DNA of 8,334 bases from Bacteroidota bacterium (GTDB lineage Bacteria; Bacteroidota; Ignavibacteria; Kapaibacteriales; UBA2268). Positions 5,649-8,334 of this stretch are shown one piece after another (the stretch's first letter is position 1; every line of letters starts with the position of its first letter). Position numbers and translations under genes: made by a program. The stretch spans positions 1 through 8,334 of the forward strand of contig JAJRPT010000035.1 in NCBI GenBank assembly GCA_024280675.1. The letters run 5' to 3'. The notes beneath the pieces were generated by a model, which was not told where the DNA came from, did not search any database, and saw only the letters and a list, made by a program, of their open reading frames with translations.

Positions 5649-7940
5649 ATGTCAAATTCCGCAGGGAAAGTATACTTCGTTCTTTATCTAGCTGTGGTGC
5701 TAGAGTTACTAATTATAATCGTCGAACGTGACGAAGCGGAAGAACATTTACACAAAAAGCAAAAAGAAGCGATGAAGATTGTCGAATCTATTCTTTCGCA
5801 ACTTCAAGCAGGTGGTGGTACCGAGGGGATAAACACTAGACCTCAAGATGAGATAACTATCCCTCCAGCTGGAGTGAATCTAAAAGAAGTGATTGGTGCA
5901 GATGTAAAATCTAATCGCCGCTACATTATCGAAGTTGGAGTAACTGACGTTGCGGTGAGTGCCAAGCAAAAAGAAAATGAGGAAAATAAAGAATATCTCC
6001 AAAGGTTAAATAAGTTAGTTAAACTAGCCAATGTCGAAGAAATCGAATACCAAATCTTCTTCTCGGATAACCAAGACCCAGACACCTCCCCTGAGTTCCC
6101 AAATGATAAATATATAAAGGGGCAAGGTTGGGATTTTTCTGAAATGAAAGCGGGCGAGAAGATTTTTACAGAAGGTGGAGAAAAATGGGAATTTGTAGGG
6201 TTGAGAAAGCTCAAAATGGATAGCGATAAATCTTTTGAGAATGTAAGCAAAGAAAATGCCGACCATGACCCTATGCACCCGACTTACAATAAACCATTGG
6301 TTATTGGCGGAAATTATGCACCTAGAGAAATTGATGAAGATTCGATTTTTGTTTATTCAGTCGAAGAGACAATGAAGGCCAGAGCCGGTACAACTGGCGA
6401 TGAAGAGTCACTGCTCAAACGTGCTTTTGTGCTCGAATTTGAACCACCTGCCAAATCAGGTTGGTATAAACTAAGAATATATTCGAGAACTAATCGTATC
6501 CTTGGGCTTCGTGCCGAAGCAAATATCGAAGAAATCAGTCACGACGCAACCGTAAATATCGGAACAGTCCAGCTAAAAGTTTATGAACTAGACAAAGTAA
6601 GGGCTAAGCTAGAAATTGAATTTGACCACTTCAAGTTGCCTTCTCAACAATTGCTTATGAGTGAAGATGGCGGTACCGAAAAATTTGACGAAGCGATAGA
6701 GGCAAGTCTTCTGCTCGCCAAAGAAGAGGACGAAGAGAACTTCCTAAGTATTGCCAATAGTATACAGCTCTATGGCTATATTGTTAGACTTCTAACGCCT
6801 GGTAAATCAGTCTATTTCCCGCAAAACTCTAGCTCTATAGTATATGACATTCGTGTGCTTACTCCAAAACCACCTATTGCCGATCCTATCATTGCGGTGA
6901 ATTCCGAAATGCACCATTTTGACGAAGGTGATGTAAACTTCCGTTTCTCAATCGCTCCTTACAGAGAAGGGCAAAACACACTCAAAGGAGAGGTGTTTAA
7001 CGAAGTTGAAGGAGTGAGTGGACAACCTGTTGCAAATGTTATTTTCACCTCTGTCGATGAAACACAGACAATTAGTGGTGGCTCAAAAGATTATTATGGC
7101 AAGCTCGACCGTCAGTTGATGGCTGGAGAAAATGGTATTCCACGTCGCTATCTTGTCAAACTTTCACATAAGCTGATGAACAAACAAGACGATTCTATTG
7201 CGGTGCTGACCATCTACCCTGCACTTATCGAAAAAGGCGTTAAGAAAATGCACAATAAATTAAAAGCATTAGCCCGGTATGGTAATAACTTGATGTTTAA
7301 CTTTATTCCACCATCTGGACGTAATATCTTGCCTGAGCAATTTGGATATTATTTCAGAACCGATGCTGACGCTCAGGATCGTGGCTTGACACCAGGTTTT
7401 ACGGCCGAGCGTAAAGACAATTTAGTTTTCTTTGCAGATGCTAAAACAGCGTCGCTCAGAATAGTATGGACTGATCCGATTTCTGGAAACGAAGTGGATG
7501 TCTTCCCAGAAGAAACAGTCGATATCAAACAAGGATCTCCTAAAATTCAAACTGGACGAAACCAAGTTGATGTCGCAGGAGACGAAAGATTGAAGGTCTT
7601 AGTTTCAGGTCTTGGGTTCACGCGTGCTAAGATTGGTGGAAGTGACGAAAGCCAAAAGTCTGACGTTGTTATCACTGCTGAAATTGAGAAAGTAAATGTT
7701 AAGGGATATAAAAAGGCAGGAAAGCCAAAAGTTCAAGTAAACGGAGAAAATTTCAAACTTAGCTTCGACCTCGTTGGTGAGCCTGATGAAGACGGGCGTA
7801 TCAGGGGAACAGTCAAGATTAAAATTACGGCAGTTGCAACCAATCCACTAAACGGCACTGTGTCTAAACCAATCTCCAAATCAATTACTGTGCCTGTTAG
7901 GAAACAAGTAGAGACCGAAGAAGAATTTTGGGATGAATAA
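5649..7940 (+). CDS. Large single-span envelope protein, distantly GldM/PorM-like in layout
   Basis: I do not recognise this 763-residue protein from sequence alone. Seen: a short N-terminus (MSNSAGK), one uncleaved hydrophobic helix (about 8-25) with Glu19 in its middle, then a charged helix (about 26-52) and a Gly-rich linker. The remaining 700 residues are acidic, beta-rich and extracytoplasmic-looking, with a helical patch at 104-128. They probably form several Ig-like or similar domains (roughly 85-215, 215-300, 300-410, 410-525, 525-625 and 630-752). There are no cysteines in the large domain and no enzyme motif that I can identify. The tail is acidic (ETEEEFWDE). Known: GldM/PorM of the type IX secretion motor has this topology but is usually about 500 residues. 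Inference: a divergent GldM-like motor or scaffold subunit is possible, but no GldL-like channel gene is upstream. It starts an operon with the secreted protein 30 bp downstream. Confidence 0.85.
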   Translation: MSNSAGKVYFVLYLAVVLELLIIIVERDEAEEHLHKKQKEAMKIVESILSQLQAGGGTEGINTRPQDEITIPPAGVNLKEVIGADVKSNRRYIIEVGVTDVAVSAKQKENEENKEYLQRLNKLVKLANVEEIEYQIFFSDNQDPDTSPEFPNDKYIKGQGWDFSEMKAGEKIFTEGGEKWEFVGLRKLKMDSDKSFENVSKENADHDPMHPTYNKPLVIGGNYAPREIDEDSIFVYSVEETMKARAGTTGDEESLLKRAFVLEFEPPAKSGWYKLRIYSRTNRILGLRAEANIEEISHDATVNIGTVQLKVYELDKVRAKLEIEFDHFKLPSQQLLMSEDGGTEKFDEAIEASLLLAKEEDEENFLSIANSIQLYGYIVRLLTPGKSVYFPQNSSSIVYDIRVLTPKPPIADPIIAVNSEMHHFDEGDVNFRFSIAPYREGQNTLKGEVFNEVEGVSGQPVANVIFTSVDETQTISGGSKDYYGKLDRQLMAGENGIPRRYLVKLSHKLMNKQDDSIAVLTIYPALIEKGVKKMHNKLKALARYGNNLMFNFIPPSGRNILPEQFGYYFRTDADAQDRGLTPGFTAERKDNLVFFADAKTASLRIVWTDPISGNEVDVFPEETVDIKQGSPKIQTGRNQVDVAGDERLKVLVSGLGFTRAKIGGSDESQKSDVVITAEIEKVNVKGYKKAGKPKVQVNGENFKLSFDLVGEPDEDGRIRGTVKIKITAVATNPLNGTVSKPISKSITVPVRKQVETEEEFWDE

Positions 7941-7970
7941 GAAAATTAAATATTAAGGGTTTATATAAAA

Positions 7971-8334
7971 ATGAAGAAATTAATTATTCTATTGCTTGGC
8001 TTTGTGATTGCGGGTTCGGTGCTTGGACTACAAGCTCAGCAAAATGATGAGGTGAGAGAGATTCTTGCTAAATACAAAAATTATAGATTTGGCTCTGTCT
8101 ATGTCTACGAAGTAGTGGACACCGAAGATATTAAGCAAATTATAAAAGAGAAAGCGGCGGCGGCTTCTGGCGGTGTAGACCTAGTTGAAGCTGAAAAAGC
8201 CTTAGAGGGAATCGAAGATGCAATTAAAACAATAATTGAATCTGGAGTAAAAAATGATTATTCAGTCGATGAAATATCGGGTGAATTAATTAATGAAGAC
8301 TATGACGTGGACACCGATGTATTGCAACAAGCAT
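7971..8334 (+). CDS. Partial secreted protein of unknown function
   Basis: Seen: 121 codons from the ATG at 7971 to the right edge, still open. A typical signal peptide (MKKLIILLLGFVIAGSVLG) ends in LQAQ, a signal-peptidase-I-like site after residue 22. No lipobox cysteine is present. The mature part starts with a charged helix (NDEVREILAKY), then a short beta-like RFGSVYVYEV, then an acidic helix-rich stretch with an Ala run (61-65). It follows the large envelope protein by 30 bp with no terminator between, so both are very likely co-transcribed. An A-rich run precedes the ATG; AAGGG at 7955-7959 is too far upstream to be a strong Shine-Dalgarno site. Inference: it is a periplasmic or exported partner of the upstream protein. 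By gene order it could stand where GldN stands in gldLMN clusters, but I see no GldN motif in this part. Confidence 0.8.
   Translation, partial: MKKLIILLLGFVIAGSVLGLQAQQNDEVREILAKYKNYRFGSVYVYEVVDTEDIKQIIKEKAAAASGGVDLVEAEKALEGIEDAIKTIIESGVKNDYSVDEISGELINEDYDVDTDVLQQA

Noticed and set aside
5921..6278. Two minus-strand open frames inside the envelope protein gene.
   Set aside because: They overlap a long, well-started gene on the other strand, overlap each other, and show shadow-type composition.
1..8334. tRNA or rRNA genes, CRISPR arrays and transposase genes.
   Set aside because: No cloverleaf-like segment, regularly spaced repeat array, rRNA-like sequence or transposase motif was seen on either strand.

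Overview
The window is an AT-rich piece of a bacterial chromosome, probably from the Bacteroidota or a related FCB-group lineage (Ignavibacteria/Kapabacteria-like organisms are possible). The clues are a clean TTTG-N19-TAnnTTTG promoter (the Bacteroidota primary-sigma type), mostly A-rich translation starts without Shine-Dalgarno sites, a TPR-sensor histidine kinase of a style common in that group, and a single-span envelope protein that recalls GldM/PorM. The lineage is inferred; no rRNA or other phylogenetic marker is present.

Left part (1-1846, all minus strand). The window opens inside the first 80 codons of a gene resembling the N-terminal nuclease region of large fused restriction-methyltransferases. 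It is separated by about 260 bp, which contain a 41-codon coding-like remnant, from a complete mnmE (tRNA U34 modification GTPase). The 3' end of mnmE is a known integration site for genomic islands in other bacteria, so this junction may be a chromosome/accessory boundary.

Middle (1847-5322). A 109-bp divergent spacer separates mnmE from a plus-strand hybrid sensor: signal peptide, TPR-type helices, one transmembrane helix, coiled coil and histidine kinase core. No response regulator is adjacent. The kinase gene converges on a complete trkA (potassium uptake regulatory subunit) with an 8-bp tail-to-tail overlap.

Right part (5323-8334). A 326-bp AT-rich divergent spacer carries the best regulatory signal of the window: a Bacteroidota-type promoter whose -33 element is exactly the loop of a perfect 8-bp inverted repeat. 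It is followed by a small leader hairpin and a good Shine-Dalgarno site. This promoter drives a two-gene (or longer) operon. The first gene encodes a 763-residue protein with one N-terminal membrane anchor containing a buried glutamate and a very large beta-rich extracytoplasmic part. The second encodes a secreted protein that runs off the window. I do not recognise either with confidence. By layout they could be divergent GldM/GldN-like parts of a type IX secretion or motility apparatus, or an undescribed envelope system. This operon is the most interesting part of the window.
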